A stretch of DNA of 64,000 nt from Corynebacterium oculi (GTDB taxonomy: Bacteria; Actinomycetota; Actinomycetes; Mycobacteriales; Mycobacteriaceae), in NCBI RefSeq assembly GCF_001412105.1, contig NZ_LKST01000003.1, forward strand, positions 124,001 to 188,000, in the 5' to 3' direction. Shown here piece by piece: positions 25,638 to 37,838 of this stretch. Every line of letters starts with the position of its first letter. The stretch's first letter is position 1. The translations under genes and the position numbers were made by a program. Under the pieces are notes generated by a model. The model made no database searches and was not told the origin of the DNA. It worked only from the letters and a program-made list of their open reading frames with translations.

Positions 25638-28600
25638 GTGACGGTGGCAGACCACGGTACCGCGCAAGCCCCCGCCCTGGCGGGCCTGCTCAAGGTTGTT
25701 GGCGAGGACCCCAAGATTCAGGGAATGCTCACCCACGTGGGGGAGCAGGAGTTACACCTTACCGGCCTGGATCAGGCGCGCCCCTGGGTTATCGCGGCGT
25801 TGTCGAGGAAGGCGCCGGTCATCGTGGTCACGGCCACGGGCCGGGAGGCGGAGGACCTCAGCGCCGAGTTGCGCGCCATGCTGGGGGATAAGGTGGCGTG
25901 GTTCCCCTCCTGGGAGACGCTGCCGCACGAGCGGTTGAGCCCCGGGGTGGACATCGTGGGTCGCCGCGCGGAGGTGATACAGAACTGCTCGCGGTACCGG
26001 GTGATCGTGGCCGCCGCGCGGGCGATGAGCCAGCCCTTCCTGAAGGAGGTGGAGGGGCGCGCCCCGATCGTCGTGCGTGAGGGAGAGGAGTACGCCCTGG
26101 GGGAATTCACCGAGCAACTGGTGCTCCGCGCCTACGAGCACGTGGACATGGTGGCCAAGCGCGGCCAGTTTGCCGTGCGCGGCGGCATGGTGGACGTGTT
26201 TCCCACCACGGGAGATTACCCGGTGCGCGTGGAGTTGTGGGGCGATGAGGTCTCGGAGATCCGCCAGTTCTCCGTGGCGGATCAGCGCACCCTGCCCGAG
26301 GGCCGGGTGCCGGGGGTGGAGCTGTATCCGGCCCGCGAGTTGCCCATCACCCCCCAGGTGGCGGCGCGGGCGGAGGAGTTGGCCAGGCGGTATCCGGGCA
26401 ATCCCACGCTGGTGGAGTTGTTGAGCAAGATCGCGGCGGGGCAGCCCGCCGATGGTATGGAGGCCCTGCTCTCGGTGCTCAGCGATTCCCCGCTGGCGGT
26501 GTTGCCGGAGATAGTCCCGCAGGGCGCGCACATGGTGTGGGTGACCCCGGAGAAGGTGCGTTCCCGCATCGCGGATCTGGAGGCCACGGATCGGGAGTTC
26601 CTGGAGGCCGGGTGGGAGGCCGCGGCGATGGGGGCGCAGGGGGCCGCCCCGATTTCCGCGCAGGGCCTGGATCTCACGGCGAGTTCGTATCGTTCCTTTG
26701 AGTCCCTGCGCGCCAGCGCGCGCCGGGCCGGGGTGCCGTGGTGGACGTTTTCTCCCCCCGGCATGATGGAGGGCCTGGAGGAGGATACCCTGCCCCTGGA
26801 CTTCGAGGCGGCCCCGGCCCCGCGCGGCGATCTGCCCAAGATCGAGGAGATGATGGGTCTGCTGCTGGCGCACACCAACGGCGGCGGGCGCGCGGCGTAC
26901 ATCACGCCCACGAGCGGGGCGATCAAGCGCATGGTGGAGCGCTTTGCGGAGCAGGGGATTCGCACGCATGTGGCCACCCTGGCCTGGGAGCCGCGCGCGG
27001 GGGAGGTGACCCTGTATCAGGCGCTCAGCCACGCGGGCCTGGTGTTTTCTGAGGCGGTGGTGCTCACGGAGACGGATCTCACGGGCAACCGCGTGGGCGA
27101 TATTGCCGGCGCGAAGCGTCGCCCGGCGCGGCGTCGTCATCGCGTGGATCCGTTGGCGCTGAAAACGGGCGACTACGTGGTGCATGAGACGCACGGCATC
27201 GGGCGGTTCATCAAGATGGCCGAGCGCAGCATCAAGGCGGGGGACGAGACGTCGCGGCGCGAGTACATCGTGTTGGAGTATGCGGCGTCGAAGCGAGGTC
27301 AGCCCGCCGATCAGCTGTGGGTGCCCATGGATTCGCTGGACTTGCTGAGCAAGTACACCGGGGGTGAGGCCCCCACGCTGTCCAAGATGGGCGGCTCGGA
27401 TTGGAAGAACACTAAGAAGAAGGCGCGCGCGGCGGTGCGCGAGATCGCCAGCGAGTTGGTGGAGTTATATGCCAAGCGCCAGTCCGCCCCCGGCCATGCC
27501 TTCGCCCCGGATTCGCCGTGGCAGCGGGAGATGGAGGATAACTTCCCCTACGTGGAGACGGAGGATCAGATGGCGGCTATCGACGCCGTCAAGGAGGACA
27601 TGGAGCGCTCCACCCCGATGGATCGCGTGGTGGTGGGCGACGTGGGCTACGGAAAGACCGAGGTGGCGGTGCGCGCGGCGTTTAAGGCGGTGCAGGACGG
27701 CCGTCAGGTGGCGGTGTTGGTGCCCACCACGCTGTTGGCGCAGCAGCACCTCAAGACCTTTGAGGAGCGCATGGAGGGCTTTGCGGTGAATATCCGGGGG
27801 CTTTCGCGCTTTACCTCCACGGCGGAGGCCAGGGAGATCGTGGCGGGCCTGGCCGATGGCACCGTGGATGTGGTGGTGGGCACGCACCGGCTGTTGCAGA
27901 CGGGCGTGAACTGGAAGAACCTGGGGCTCATCGTGGTGGACGAGGAGCAGCGTTTTGGTGTGGAGCACAAGGAGCACATCAAGGCGCTGCGCAGCCACGT
28001 GGACGTGCTCACCATGTCCGCCACGCCGATTCCGCGCACCCTGGAGATGTCCATGTCCGGGATCAGGGAGATGTCCACCATCTTGACCCCGCCGGAGGAT
28101 CGCCACCCCGTGCTCACGTATGTGGGCGCGGAGGAGAGCCAGCAGGTAGCAGCGGCGATTCGGCGGGAGTTGCTGCGTGATGGCCAGGTGTTTTATATCC
28201 ACAACAAGGTGCGCGATATTGAGAAGAAGGCGCGGGAGTTGCGGGAGTTGGTGCCGGAGGCCCGCATCGTGGTGGCGCACGGGCAGATGAGCGAGGAGAT
28301 CCTGGAGCGCACGGTGCAGGGCTTTTGGGATCGGGAGTATGACGTGCTGGTGTGCACCACCATCGTGGAAACGGGCCTGGATATTGCCAACGCCAACACC
28401 CTCATCGTGGAGAATGCGCATCACATGGGGCTGTCTCAGCTGCATCAGCTGCGCGGCCGGGTGGGGCGTTCCCGCGAGCGCGGCTATGCGTACTTTTTGT
28501 ATCCGCGCGGGGCCACGCTCACGGAGACCTCCTATGATCGGCTCTCGACGATCGCGCAGAATAACGATCTGGGCGCGGGCATGGCGGTGGCCATGAAGGA

Positions 28601-29288
28601 CTTAGAGATGCGCGGTGCCGGTAACGTGCTGGGCGCGGAGCAGTCCGGGCACATCGCGGGGGTGGGCTTTGACCTGTACATGCGCCTGGTGGGGGAGGCG
28701 GTGGAGACGTACCGCGCCCTGGCCAGCGGGCGGCCCCTGGACGCCACGGAGCAGGGGCCCAAGGAGATTCGCATTGATCTGCCGGTGGACGCGCATATCC
28801 CGGAGGGGTATATCAATTCCGAGCGGTTGCGCCTGGAGGCGTATCGCAAGATCGCCGCCTCCTCCTCGGAGGAGGATTTGCGGGCCATCGTGGTGGAGAT
28901 GAGGGATCGCTTTGGCGAGGTGCCGCGCGAGGTGCTGCGGCTGCTCGCGGTGGCGAGGCTGCGTTACCAGGCCCGCGCTGCCGGGATTACCGATATTGGG
29001 GTGCAGGGAACCCGGATCAAGGTGCACCCGGTGCAGTTGCCTGATTCCAAGCAGGTGCGGTTGCGGCGGCTGTATCCGGGGGCGACGTATCGGGCGGCGG
29101 CGAAGGCTATTCAGTTGCCCTTCCCCAAGGCGGGGCCGAAGGTGACGGACCCGAGGCTGCGCGACGAGGAGTTGTTGCAGTGGGCGGCGGACGCCGTGAC
29201 CTCGCTTTTCGACGTCCCGGCGGTGAACGTGCGCGGCGGTTCTGCGGGGGCGAAGCGGGGGAGGGCGGTGGTCTCCGTCAGCGAATAG
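25638..29288 (+). CDS. mfd: Transcription-repair coupling factor Mfd
   Basis: A 1216-residue DNA translocase that removes stalled RNA polymerase and recruits UvrA. Domains in order: UvrB-homology N-terminus, the RNA polymerase interaction domain (LKTGDYVVHETHGIGRFIKM near 515), RecG-like helicase motifs with Walker A GDVGYGKTE near 667-675, DEEQRFGVEHKEH near 767, the LRGRVGRSRERGYAYF motif, and a C-terminal TRCF domain. Starts at GTG 25638 after AAGTAAGGA. The length is normal. In corynebacteria it normally lies near glmU, mazG and eno, as here. Confidence 0.97.
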   Translation: MTVADHGTAQAPALAGLLKVVGEDPKIQGMLTHVGEQELHLTGLDQARPWVIAALSRKAPVIVVTATGREAEDLSAELRAMLGDKVAWFPSWETLPHERLSPGVDIVGRRAEVIQNCSRYRVIVAAARAMSQPFLKEVEGRAPIVVREGEEYALGEFTEQLVLRAYEHVDMVAKRGQFAVRGGMVDVFPTTGDYPVRVELWGDEVSEIRQFSVADQRTLPEGRVPGVELYPARELPITPQVAARAEELARRYPGNPTLVELLSKIAAGQPADGMEALLSVLSDSPLAVLPEIVPQGAHMVWVTPEKVRSRIADLEATDREFLEAGWEAAAMGAQGAAPISAQGLDLTASSYRSFESLRASARRAGVPWWTFSPPGMMEGLEEDTLPLDFEAAPAPRGDLPKIEEMMGLLLAHTNGGGRAAYITPTSGAIKRMVERFAEQGIRTHVATLAWEPRAGEVTLYQALSHAGLVFSEAVVLTETDLTGNRVGDIAGAKRRPARRRHRVDPLALKTGDYVVHETHGIGRFIKMAERSIKAGDETSRREYIVLEYAASKRGQPADQLWVPMDSLDLLSKYTGGEAPTLSKMGGSDWKNTKKKARAAVREIASELVELYAKRQSAPGHAFAPDSPWQREMEDNFPYVETEDQMAAIDAVKEDMERSTPMDRVVVGDVGYGKTEVAVRAAFKAVQDGRQVAVLVPTTLLAQQHLKTFEERMEGFAVNIRGLSRFTSTAEAREIVAGLADGTVDVVVGTHRLLQTGVNWKNLGLIVVDEEQRFGVEHKEHIKALRSHVDVLTMSATPIPRTLEMSMSGIREMSTILTPPEDRHPVLTYVGAEESQQVAAAIRRELLRDGQVFYIHNKVRDIEKKARELRELVPEARIVVAHGQMSEEILERTVQGFWDREYDVLVCTTIVETGLDIANANTLIVENAHHMGLSQLHQLRGRVGRSRERGYAYFLYPRGATLTETSYDRLSTIAQNNDLGAGMAVAMKDLEMRGAGNVLGAEQSGHIAGVGFDLYMRLVGEAVETYRALASGRPLDATEQGPKEIRIDLPVDAHIPEGYINSERLRLEAYRKIAASSSEEDLRAIVVEMRDRFGEVPREVLRLLAVARLRYQARAAGITDIGVQGTRIKVHPVQLPDSKQVRLRRLYPGATYRAAAKAIQLPFPKAGPKVTDPRLRDEELLQWAADAVTSLFDVPAVNVRGGSAGAKRGRAVVSVSE

Positions 29289-29541
29289 GGCCGCGCGGGG
29301 GCGCATACTGATTGGTGTGACCTATCGCTCATTATGGGTACTGCCTATCGCCGCGACCTGGGGGTTGTGGCGATGAGGCCGGGGTTTGGGGGCCGGGGGT
29401 GGATGTATTTTCATTTTCATGCATGATATTCCCCGTTTTTGGCGTTTGTTCGCTTCTGATTCTTGTGCGCTATTACCGCAGGGTATAGCGTATTTTATGA
29501 ACCGCCCATGAGGCGGAAGGTAAAAGAAAAGGAGAAGCGCC
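29289..29541 (+). promoter_or_regulatory. Upstream region of the arginine deiminase operon
   Basis: 253 bases with no gene. There is a half-conserved GlxR/CRP-like site TGTGACCTATCGCTCA at 29316-29331: left arm perfect, right arm poor. A CATGCATG palindrome at 29418-29425 lies in an A/T-rich stretch and could be part of an ArgR box. The A/T-rich 29485-29500 area (GGTATAGCG) may hold a -10. All are weak; no attempt is made to fix the promoter. Confidence 0.3.
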
Positions 29542-30984
29542 GTGAAAACGGATAACGCCAACAAGGGCTTGTCTTTCTTTGCTCTCCTCGCGCTCGTGGT
29601 TGGTTCAATGATTGGCGGCGGAGTTTTTTCTTTGCCGCAAAATATTGCCGCCGCAGCAGCGGCGGGACCGATCATCATCGGCTGGGCCATCACGGGCACG
29701 GGCATGATCTGCCTGGCCCTGGTGTATCAGTTCCTCTCCCTGCGCAAGCCGAATCTGGATAACGGGATTTATGCCTATGCCCGTGCCGGGTTCGGCAGCT
29801 ATATGGGGTTTAACTCCGCGTGGGGCTATTGGCTCTCCGCGCTCATCGGTAACGTGGGGTATTTGGTATTGCTCTTTTCCACCCTGGGAAAGTTCTTCCC
29901 GATCTTCCAGGGGGGAAATACCATTCCCGCGGTATTGTGCGCGTCCATACTGCTCTGGCTCACCCACGCCCTGATTCTGCGCGGCGTGCAAACGGCCGCC
30001 CTGGTCAACGCCATCACCACGGTGGCCAAGGTGGTGCCGCTGGTCACGTTCATCGTGATCGTGGCGGTGGGGTTCCGCTATGACCTCTTCGTGCATGACT
30101 TCTGGGGTCAGGAGTCCGGCCTGGGCAGCGTGATGGAACAGAGCAAGGCCATGATGATGGTCACCGTGTGGGTGTTCATCGGCATCGAGGGTGCCTCCAT
30201 TTACTCTCAGCGGGCGCGGCGTCGCAGCGACGTCGGCAAGGCCACCGTCGTGGGCTTTGTGTTCATGCTCGCCATCCTCATCGCCGTGAACCTCCTGTCC
30301 CTGGGAATCATGGAACGCGCGGAACTCGCGCAGCTTCCCGATGCCTCCATGGGCGATGTCCTCTCGGAGGTGGTGGGCCCGTGGGGCTCCTGGTTTATCA
30401 GCGCGGCCGTGGTGATCTCCCTGATGGGTGCGGTGCTGGCGTGGATTCTCCTGTGCGGGGAAACCATGCAGGTGCCGGGCTCTGATGGCACGATGCCGTC
30501 CTTCTTCGGACGCCTCAATGACCGGGGCGCCCCATCCCGGGCGCTGTGGGTGACCAACATCGTCACCCAGGTCTGCCTCCTGCTGACGTACTTTTCCTCC
30601 GATGTGTACCTGAGCCTGGCCACCCTGGCGGCCGCCCTCATCCTCGTGCCGTACCTGCTTTCCGCGCTGTATGCGCTGCTGGTGACGCTGCGCGGGGAGG
30701 GCTACGCCCCGGAGGAACACCGGGCCCGCTGGCGCGATGCGGCGATCGCCGCCGTGGCCACGGGGTACGGCATCTGGCTGGTGTACGCGGCCGGAACGCA
30801 GAATCTCCTGCTGGCCGCGCTGCTCTACCTGCCGGGCCTGGGGGTGTACCTCTGGGCCAAGAAGGAATCGCATGCGCGCCCGTACCTCGCCTGGTTTGAA
30901 TACATTATTCTTATCGTCCTCGTGATCGGGGCCGTGCTTGGAGTAATCGGCATCGCAAGCGGCAGCATCGCGCTGACCCCATGA
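29542..30984 (+). CDS. arcD: Arginine/ornithine antiporter ArcD (first copy)
   Basis: A 480-residue APC-superfamily transporter with about 12-13 TM segments. It begins with the family consensus VGSMIGGGVFSLPQNIA (residues 20-36) and has VFIGIEGASIYSQRAR in the middle, the basic amino acid/polyamine antiporter signature. It takes in arginine and expels ornithine at the membrane, which makes the ADI pathway self-sustaining. It leads the arcDABC operon, followed by arcA after 45 bases. A divergent paralogue lies at 38417-39901. Confidence 0.92.
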   Translation: MKTDNANKGLSFFALLALVVGSMIGGGVFSLPQNIAAAAAAGPIIIGWAITGTGMICLALVYQFLSLRKPNLDNGIYAYARAGFGSYMGFNSAWGYWLSALIGNVGYLVLLFSTLGKFFPIFQGGNTIPAVLCASILLWLTHALILRGVQTAALVNAITTVAKVVPLVTFIVIVAVGFRYDLFVHDFWGQESGLGSVMEQSKAMMMVTVWVFIGIEGASIYSQRARRRSDVGKATVVGFVFMLAILIAVNLLSLGIMERAELAQLPDASMGDVLSEVVGPWGSWFISAAVVISLMGAVLAWILLCGETMQVPGSDGTMPSFFGRLNDRGAPSRALWVTNIVTQVCLLLTYFSSDVYLSLATLAAALILVPYLLSALYALLVTLRGEGYAPEEHRARWRDAAIAAVATGYGIWLVYAAGTQNLLLAALLYLPGLGVYLWAKKESHARPYLAWFEYIILIVLVIGAVLGVIGIASGSIALTP

Positions 30985-31029
30985 GTCATTCCCCAGTGAG
31001 AAGATGAGCGAGAGAAAGGTTTGAAGGAT

Positions 31030-32280
31030 ATGTCTATTGCGATGGGCGCATGGTCGGAGGTGGGCAAGCTCCGCCGAGTGATGGTCTGCGAACCCGGCCT
31101 AGCCCACGAGCGACTCACCCCGAGCAACGCCGCCGACCTGCTTTTCGACGACGTCCTCTGGGTGGAAAAAGCAGTGGAAGATCACCGCCGCTTCCAGGAG
31201 GAGATGACCTCCCGGGGCATCGAGGTGCTAGAAAAGCACGCCCTGCTCACGGAGGTGGTGGCCCAGCCGGAGGCCCGGCAGTGGCTCCTGGAGCGCAAGC
31301 TCTCCCACAACCAGGTGGGCTACGGCGTGGGCGCGGAACTGCGCTCCTGGCTCGGGGAGATGGCCCCGGCGGACCTGGCCCGATACCTCATCGGCGGCAT
31401 CGCCTATGAGGATCTGCCCCAGGACTTCTCCGGGCAGATCACCGAGGAGATCGCCAAGGCGCACGCGGGCACGGAGTTCCTGCTCAACCCGCTGCCCAAC
31501 ACCCAGTTCACCAGGGACACCTCGGCCTGGGTCTTTGGCGGGGTATGCCTAAACCCCATGTTCTGGCCCGCCCGCCGCCAGGAAACCCTGCTGGATCAGG
31601 CGATCTACCGCTTCCACCCGCTCTTTGCGGAGGAGGACTTCGAGTTCTGGTACGGCTCCGATTCCCAGGATCCGCAGGATCACGGCCTGTCCACCCTGGA
31701 GGGTGGGGACATCATGCCGCTGGGCAAGGGCGTGGTGCTGGTGGGCATGGGGGAGCGCTCCTCCTGGCAGGCCATCTCCCAGATGGCGGCCGCGCTCTTT
31801 GCCAAGGGGGCCGCCCAGCGCGTGATCGTGGCCTCCATGGCCCCGGATCGGGCCTCCATGCACCTGGACACGGTGTTTAGCTTCCTGAACCTGGATACCG
31901 TCACCGCCTACAAGGAGGTGGTGGACTCTATCCGCCCCATCAGCCTGTATCCCGCCGCGGACGGCGGCGTGGAGGTGCGCGCGGAGACCAAGCCCTTCGT
32001 GGACGTGGTGGCCCAGGCCCTGAGCCTGCCGGAGCTGCGGGTGATCCCCACCGGCGGCAACTCCTTTGCCGCGCAGCGCGAGCAGTGGGATGACGGCAAC
32101 AACGTCGTGGCCCTAGAACCCGGAGTGGTGCTGGGCTATGACCGCAACGTGCACACCAATGCCCTCCTGCGCGAGGCCGGGATCGAGGTCATCGAGATCG
32201 CCTCGGCCGAGCTGGGCCGTGGGCGCGGCGGCGGTCACTGCATGACCTGCCCCATCACCCGCGAACCCGTCGAATACTAG
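31030..32280 (+). CDS. arcA: Arginine deiminase
   Basis: Hydrolyses L-arginine to citrulline and ammonia in the cytosol. It has 416 residues from ATG 31030; an in-frame TTG at 31021 is less likely because it leaves no room for the AAAGG site. Catalytic and binding motifs: [33 protein letters not shown] and the C-terminal [12 protein letters not shown] with nucleophile Cys near 404. The normal length and all key residues suggest activity. Ammonia release could help acid survival. Confidence 0.97.
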   Translation: MSIAMGAWSEVGKLRRVMVCEPGLAHERLTPSNAADLLFDDVLWVEKAVEDHRRFQEEMTSRGIEVLEKHALLTEVVAQPEARQWLLERKLSHNQVGYGVGAELRSWLGEMAPADLARYLIGGIAYEDLPQDFSGQITEEIAKAHAGTEFLLNPLPNTQFTRDTSAWVFGGVCLNPMFWPARRQETLLDQAIYRFHPLFAEEDFEFWYGSDSQDPQDHGLSTLEGGDIMPLGKGVVLVGMGERSSWQAISQMAAALFAKGAAQRVIVASMAPDRASMHLDTVFSFLNLDTVTAYKEVVDSIRPISLYPAADGGVEVRAETKPFVDVVAQALSLPELRVIPTGGNSFAAQREQWDDGNNVVALEPGVVLGYDRNVHTNALLREAGIEVIEIASAELGRGRGGGHCMTCPITREPVEY

Positions 32281-32316
32281 ATAATCCGTCTCACTCTTTC
32301 CCCGAAAGGAGCCATC

Positions 32317-33315
32317 ATGCCCGTCAACCTCAGCGGCCGTCACCTGCTCACCCTCCTGGACTTCACCCCGGAGGAGATCCGCTACCTCATCGACCTCTCC
32401 CGCCAGTTCAAGAACCTCAAGCTCACCGGCACCCCGCACCGCTACCTGGAGGGCAAGAACATCGTCTTGCTCTTTGAAAAGACCTCCACGCGCACCCGCT
32501 GCTCCTTCGAGGTGGGTGGCATGGATCTGGGCATGGGGGTGACCTACCTCGATCCCGGCAGCTCGCAGATGGGCAAGAAGGAGTCCATCGAGGACACCGC
32601 CCGCGTTCTGGGCCGGATGTATGACGGCATCGAGTACCGGGGCTTCGATCAGAAGAACGTGGAGATCCTGGCCGAGTACGCCGGGGTACCCGTGTGGAAC
32701 GGCCTGACCACGCAGTTCCACCCCACCCAGATGATCGCGGACATGCTCACCGTCTCCGAGAATTTCCCCCAGGGGCTGAAGGGCCTCAAGCTCGTGTTCA
32801 TGGGAGATGCGCACAACAACGTGGCCAACTCCCTGATGGTGGTGTGCGCGAAGCTGGGCCTGCACTTTGTGGCCTGCGGCCCCAAGGAGCAGATGCCGGA
32901 GGCGGATCTGGTGGAGCGCTGCCGGGAGATCGCCAAGGAAAGCGGCGGCAGCGTCACGCTGAGCGACGACCCCGAGGCCTCCGTGGCCGGTGCGCACGCC
33001 ATCTACACGGATATTTGGGTCTCCATGGGCGAGGAATCGGAGGAGCTGTGGAAGGAGCGCATCGCGCTGCTGGAGCCCTACCGGGTGACCGCGGAACTCA
33101 TGGCCAAGGCCCACGAGGACGCCATCTTCATGCACTGCCTGCCCGCCTTCCATGACACCGCCACCACCGTGGGGGCGGAGATCGCGGAGAAGTTCGGGAT
33201 CACCGAGATGGAGGTCACCGACGAGGTCTTTGAGGGGCCGCAGTCCCGCGTCTTTGATGAGGCGGAGAACCGCATGCACTCCATCAAGGCCATCATGTAC
33301 GCCACCCTGTCCTAA
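32317..33315 (+). CDS. arcB: Ornithine carbamoyltransferase, catabolic
   Basis: Phosphorolyses citrulline to ornithine and carbamoyl phosphate. Its 332 residues include the carbamoyl-phosphate loop [12 protein letters not shown] near 56-67, [10 protein letters not shown], and the ornithine motif [12 protein letters not shown]-terminal [16 protein letters not shown] is typical of the catabolic trimer/dodecamer class. Start preceded by CGAAAGGAG. Its product carbamoyl phosphate is used by ArcC and could also be used by PyrB downstream. Confidence 0.96.
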   Translation: MPVNLSGRHLLTLLDFTPEEIRYLIDLSRQFKNLKLTGTPHRYLEGKNIVLLFEKTSTRTRCSFEVGGMDLGMGVTYLDPGSSQMGKKESIEDTARVLGRMYDGIEYRGFDQKNVEILAEYAGVPVWNGLTTQFHPTQMIADMLTVSENFPQGLKGLKLVFMGDAHNNVANSLMVVCAKLGLHFVACGPKEQMPEADLVERCREIAKESGGSVTLSDDPEASVAGAHAIYTDIWVSMGEESEELWKERIALLEPYRVTAELMAKAHEDAIFMHCLPAFHDTATTVGAEIAEKFGITEMEVTDEVFEGPQSRVFDEAENRMHSIKAIMYATLS

Positions 33316-33344
33316 CAACCCTAGAACAGGGGAGGAGTATTGCG

Positions 33345-34283
33345 ATGAGCACGCAGAGAATGGTGATTGCTCTCGGCGGCAACGCCCTGGGCAATGACCC
33401 CGAGGAGCAATTGCGGTTGATTACCTCCACGGCCCACGCCATCGTGGATCTGTTGGAGGAGGGCCACGAGGTGATCGTCACCCACGGCAACGGGCCCCAG
33501 GTGGGCATGCTCAAGGTGGCCACGGATTACTCCGCCCAGCACGGCGGCGCTACCCCCGTGGTGCCCTTCCCGGAGTGTTCCGCCATGTCCCAGGGCTACA
33601 TCGGCTATCACCTTCAGCAGGCCCTGGAAAACGAGCTGGCACACCGGGGGCTGAACAAGCCCTGTGCCTCGGTGATTACCCAGACCGTGGTGTCCGCCAG
33701 CGACCCCGCCTTTGAGAACCTGAGCAAGCCGGTGGGCGGGTTCTACACCGAGGACGAGGCCCGGCGCCTGGCGGCGGAAACGGGGCATCAGTACGCGGAG
33801 GATTCCGGGCGCGGTTGGCGCCGCGTGGTGGCCTCCCCGCAGCCCCAGCGGATCGTGGAGTCCCCCGTGATCGCGGGCCTGGTGGAAAGCGGCGCCGTGG
33901 TGATCTCCGCCGGTGGCGGCGGTATTCCCGTGGTGGAGGGCCGCGATGGCCTCACCGGTGTGGCGGCGGTGATTGATAAGGATCGCTGCGCCGCCGTGAT
34001 CGCCGAGCAGGTGGACGCGGACGTGTTGATTATCCTCACCGCCGTGGAAAAGGTGGCCCTGGACTTCCACACCCCGCAGCAGCGCGATCTGGCGCAGCTC
34101 ACCGCTGCCGAGGCGCGCGAGCACATCGAGGCCGGGCAGTTCGCTCCCGGCTCCATGCTGCCCAAGGTGGAATCCTGCCTGCAATTTGTGGAGGGCCACC
34201 CTCAGCGCAAGGCCATTATTACATCGCTGGCCTGCGCCAAGGAGGCACTCAGCGGAGTCACCGGCACGGTGGTCACCGCGTAA
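33345..34283 (+). CDS. arcC: Carbamate kinase
   Basis: Converts carbamoyl phosphate plus ADP to ATP, CO2 and NH3, the energy-yielding step of the ADI pathway. The 312-residue amino-acid-kinase-fold protein has VIALGGNALGND at the N-terminus, VTHGNGPQVGML, VVASPQPQRIVE, ISAGGGGIPVVE and KVESCLQFVEGHP. All expected motifs are intact. It lies 29 bases after arcB with a GGGGAGGAG site. Confidence 0.96.
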   Translation: MSTQRMVIALGGNALGNDPEEQLRLITSTAHAIVDLLEEGHEVIVTHGNGPQVGMLKVATDYSAQHGGATPVVPFPECSAMSQGYIGYHLQQALENELAHRGLNKPCASVITQTVVSASDPAFENLSKPVGGFYTEDEARRLAAETGHQYAEDSGRGWRRVVASPQPQRIVESPVIAGLVESGAVVISAGGGGIPVVEGRDGLTGVAAVIDKDRCAAVIAEQVDADVLIILTAVEKVALDFHTPQQRDLAQLTAAEAREHIEAGQFAPGSMLPKVESCLQFVEGHPQRKAIITSLACAKEALSGVTGTVVTA

Positions 34284-34375
34284 ATAGCCCCGGTGCCCGG
34301 GAGCGTGCGGGTGGCGCGCCCCGGCGCTGCGGAGTTATTCCTCGCGATGCAATAAAACTCTTTGGAGAAAATAAA

Positions 34376-34843
34376 ATGCCAGAAACGCCAACGAGGATGG
34401 CCCGGCATTCCATGATTATCCGCTTGGTGGAACGCCACGATGTGACCAGCCAGGCGCAATTATCTGCGTTATTAAAGGAGGTGGGAGTTAAGGTAGCACA
34501 ATCCACCTTATCCCGAGACCTAGAGGAATTGGGTGTGCGCAAGGTGAAAAACGCCGCCGGGCACGCGGTGTATATGCAGCGTGAGGCGGACGCCGCCCTG
34601 CATTGCGCGGGTCCCAGGGAGCGGCTGCGCAAACTGGTGGCGCGCACCATGATTGGCCTGGAAGTGGTGAATTTTGGGGTGTTGCTGCGCACGCCCCCGG
34701 GCGCGGCGCAATACCTGGCCAGCGGGATTGATACGGCGGGCCTGCCGGAGGTGGTGGGCACCATTGCCGGGGATGACACAATCCTGGTGCTGGCGCGCGA
34801 ACCAATGACGGGAAAGGATCTCCGCGAGGTATTTATTCACTGA
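34376..34843 (+). CDS. argR: Arginine repressor family regulator
   Basis: A 155-residue ArgR with the winged-helix DNA-binding half (TSQAQLSALLKEVG, then QSTLSRDLEELGVRKVK) and the hexamerising arginine-binding half (PPGAAQYLASGID, then VVGTIAGDDTILVL). Arginine acts as co-effector. Unlike the usual actinobacterial argR inside the arginine biosynthesis operon, this one sits next to arcC after a 92-base A/T-rich gap. It is therefore more likely a regulator of the deiminase operon, perhaps as an activator as in lactic acid bacteria. Whether another argR exists is not visible here. Confidence 0.92.
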   Translation: MPETPTRMARHSMIIRLVERHDVTSQAQLSALLKEVGVKVAQSTLSRDLEELGVRKVKNAAGHAVYMQREADAALHCAGPRERLRKLVARTMIGLEVVNFGVLLRTPPGAAQYLASGIDTAGLPEVVGTIAGDDTILVLAREPMTGKDLREVFIH

Positions 34844-34894
34844 GAGATAAGCCATGATTAGTGGTGTGGGATAAAGCGCTGTGCTAGCGTGAAG

Positions 34895-34929
34895 TGAGGC
34901 GAGGAAAGGTGTGTTATTTTCTCGCCTCA
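34895..34929 (+). promoter_or_regulatory. Hairpin in the pyrR leader
   Basis: TGAGGCGAG (34895-34903) pairs perfectly with CTCGCCTCA (34921-34929) over a 17-base A/T-rich loop that includes TTATTTT. It lies between argR and pyrR, about 53 bases before the pyrR start. It may terminate argR transcription weakly or form part of the pyr leader structure; it has no downstream T run. Confidence 0.45.
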
Positions 34930-34951
34930 TATTGAGACATCCTTTAAATAG

Positions 34952-36495
<1,544 letters not shown>

Positions 36496-36515
36496 CACAA
36501 GGAGACAATCACATC

Positions 36516-37835
36516 ATGGCAACCGATTATCCGCAGACCGGCCCGCTCAACGCGCCGGAGTCCGGCACCCTGTTGATCCGCGAGGTGCGCGTGTACGGCG
36601 AGGGCGAGCCGGTGAACGTCCTGGTCACCGACGGCGTCATCTCCTCCCTGGACGCCGGGGACGCCACCGCCGACCGCGTGGTGGAGGGCAAGGGCGGCGT
36701 CCTGCTGCCCGGCCTGGTGGACATGCACGTGCACTTCCGCGAGCCGGGCCGCGAGGACGCAGAGACCATTGCCACCGGCTCCCAGGCCGCCGCGCGCGGC
36801 GGGTTTACCGCCGTGTTCACCATGGCCAATACCACCCCCGTGATCGACCAGCCGGTGCTGGCCGACGCCGTGTGGGCCAAGGGCCAGGAGGCCGGACTGT
36901 GCGACGTACACCCGGTGGGAGCGATCACCAAGAACCGCGAGGGCAAGGAACTCGCGGAACTGGGCATGATGGCGCAGTCCCAGTCCCGGGTGCGCGTATT
37001 CTCCGACGACGGTACCTGCGTGGACAACTCCGCGCTCATGCGCCGCGCCGTGGAATACTCCAAGGCTCACGACGTCCTGCTGGCTCAGCACTGCGAGGAC
37101 CCGGCGCTCACCGAGGCCGCCGTGGCGCACGAGGGCCCCACCGCCGCCCGCCTGGGCCTGCGCGGCTGGCCGCGCGCCGCCGAGGAGTCCATCGTGGCCC
37201 GTGACCTGCTGCTGAGCCGAGACTACGGCGGGCGCGTGCACATCTGCCACGCCTCCACCGCGGGCACCGTGAGCCTGCTCAAATGGGCCAAGGAGCAGGG
37301 GATCGAGGTCTCCGCCGAGGTCACCCCGCACCACCTGCTGCTCACCGACGCCCGCCTGGAAACCTACGATCCCGTCAACAAGGTCAACCCGCCCCTGCGT
37401 GAGGATTCCGACGTGGCGGCCCTGCGCCAGGCGCTTCTCGACGGCGTGCTCGACTGCGTGGCCACCGACCACGCCCCCCACGCCGCGGTGAACAAGTGCT
37501 GCGAGTTCGACCACGCCCTGCCCGGAATGCTGGGCCTGGAGACCTCCCTGGCGATCATCGCGGAGATCTTCGTCCGCGAGGGCCTGGCGGATTGGCGCTG
37601 GGTGGCCAAGGTGATGAGCGAGCGCCCCGCGCAGATTACCAAGCTGCCCGGCCACGGCCGCCCCCTGGAGGTGGGCGAACCCGCCAACCTCACCGTGGTG
37701 ACCGAGGATCAGCCCTGGACGGTGGAGCCGAGCGAGCTGGCCTCCAAGGCGGAGAACACCCCCTTTGCCGGAATGGAGTTCCACACCAGGGTGGCCGCCA
37801 CCGTGCTGCGCGGCAAGGTCACCCACGAGGGGTAA
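36516..37835 (+). CDS. pyrC: Dihydroorotase
   Basis: Closes carbamoyl aspartate to dihydroorotate. It is a 439-residue amidohydrolase of the class I type: metal-binding [10 protein letters not shown] near 69-78, a Gly-rich [26 protein letters not shown] and TDHAPHA. The usual actinobacterial order continues with carA, carB and pyrF, but here pyrC is followed by a converging lipoprotein pseudogene. The operon is therefore either short or rearranged at this point. Confidence 0.97.
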   Translation: MATDYPQTGPLNAPESGTLLIREVRVYGEGEPVNVLVTDGVISSLDAGDATADRVVEGKGGVLLPGLVDMHVHFREPGREDAETIATGSQAAARGGFTAVFTMANTTPVIDQPVLADAVWAKGQEAGLCDVHPVGAITKNREGKELAELGMMAQSQSRVRVFSDDGTCVDNSALMRRAVEYSKAHDVLLAQHCEDPALTEAAVAHEGPTAARLGLRGWPRAAEESIVARDLLLSRDYGGRVHICHASTAGTVSLLKWAKEQGIEVSAEVTPHHLLLTDARLETYDPVNKVNPPLREDSDVAALRQALLDGVLDCVATDHAPHAAVNKCCEFDHALPGMLGLETSLAIIAEIFVREGLADWRWVAKVMSERPAQITKLPGHGRPLEVGEPANLTVVTEDQPWTVEPSELASKAENTPFAGMEFHTRVAATVLRGKVTHEG

Positions 37836-37838
37836 GAG

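Noticed and set aside
25752..27194. A 480-residue open frame on the minus strand inside mfd
   Set aside because: Arg/His/Gly-rich shadow composition with no recognisable domain; mfd is intact on the plus strand.
29316..29331. GlxR (CRP-like) site upstream of arcD
   Set aside because: Only the left half TGTGA and the central TA match; the right half is poor, so it is listed only as a weak possibility.
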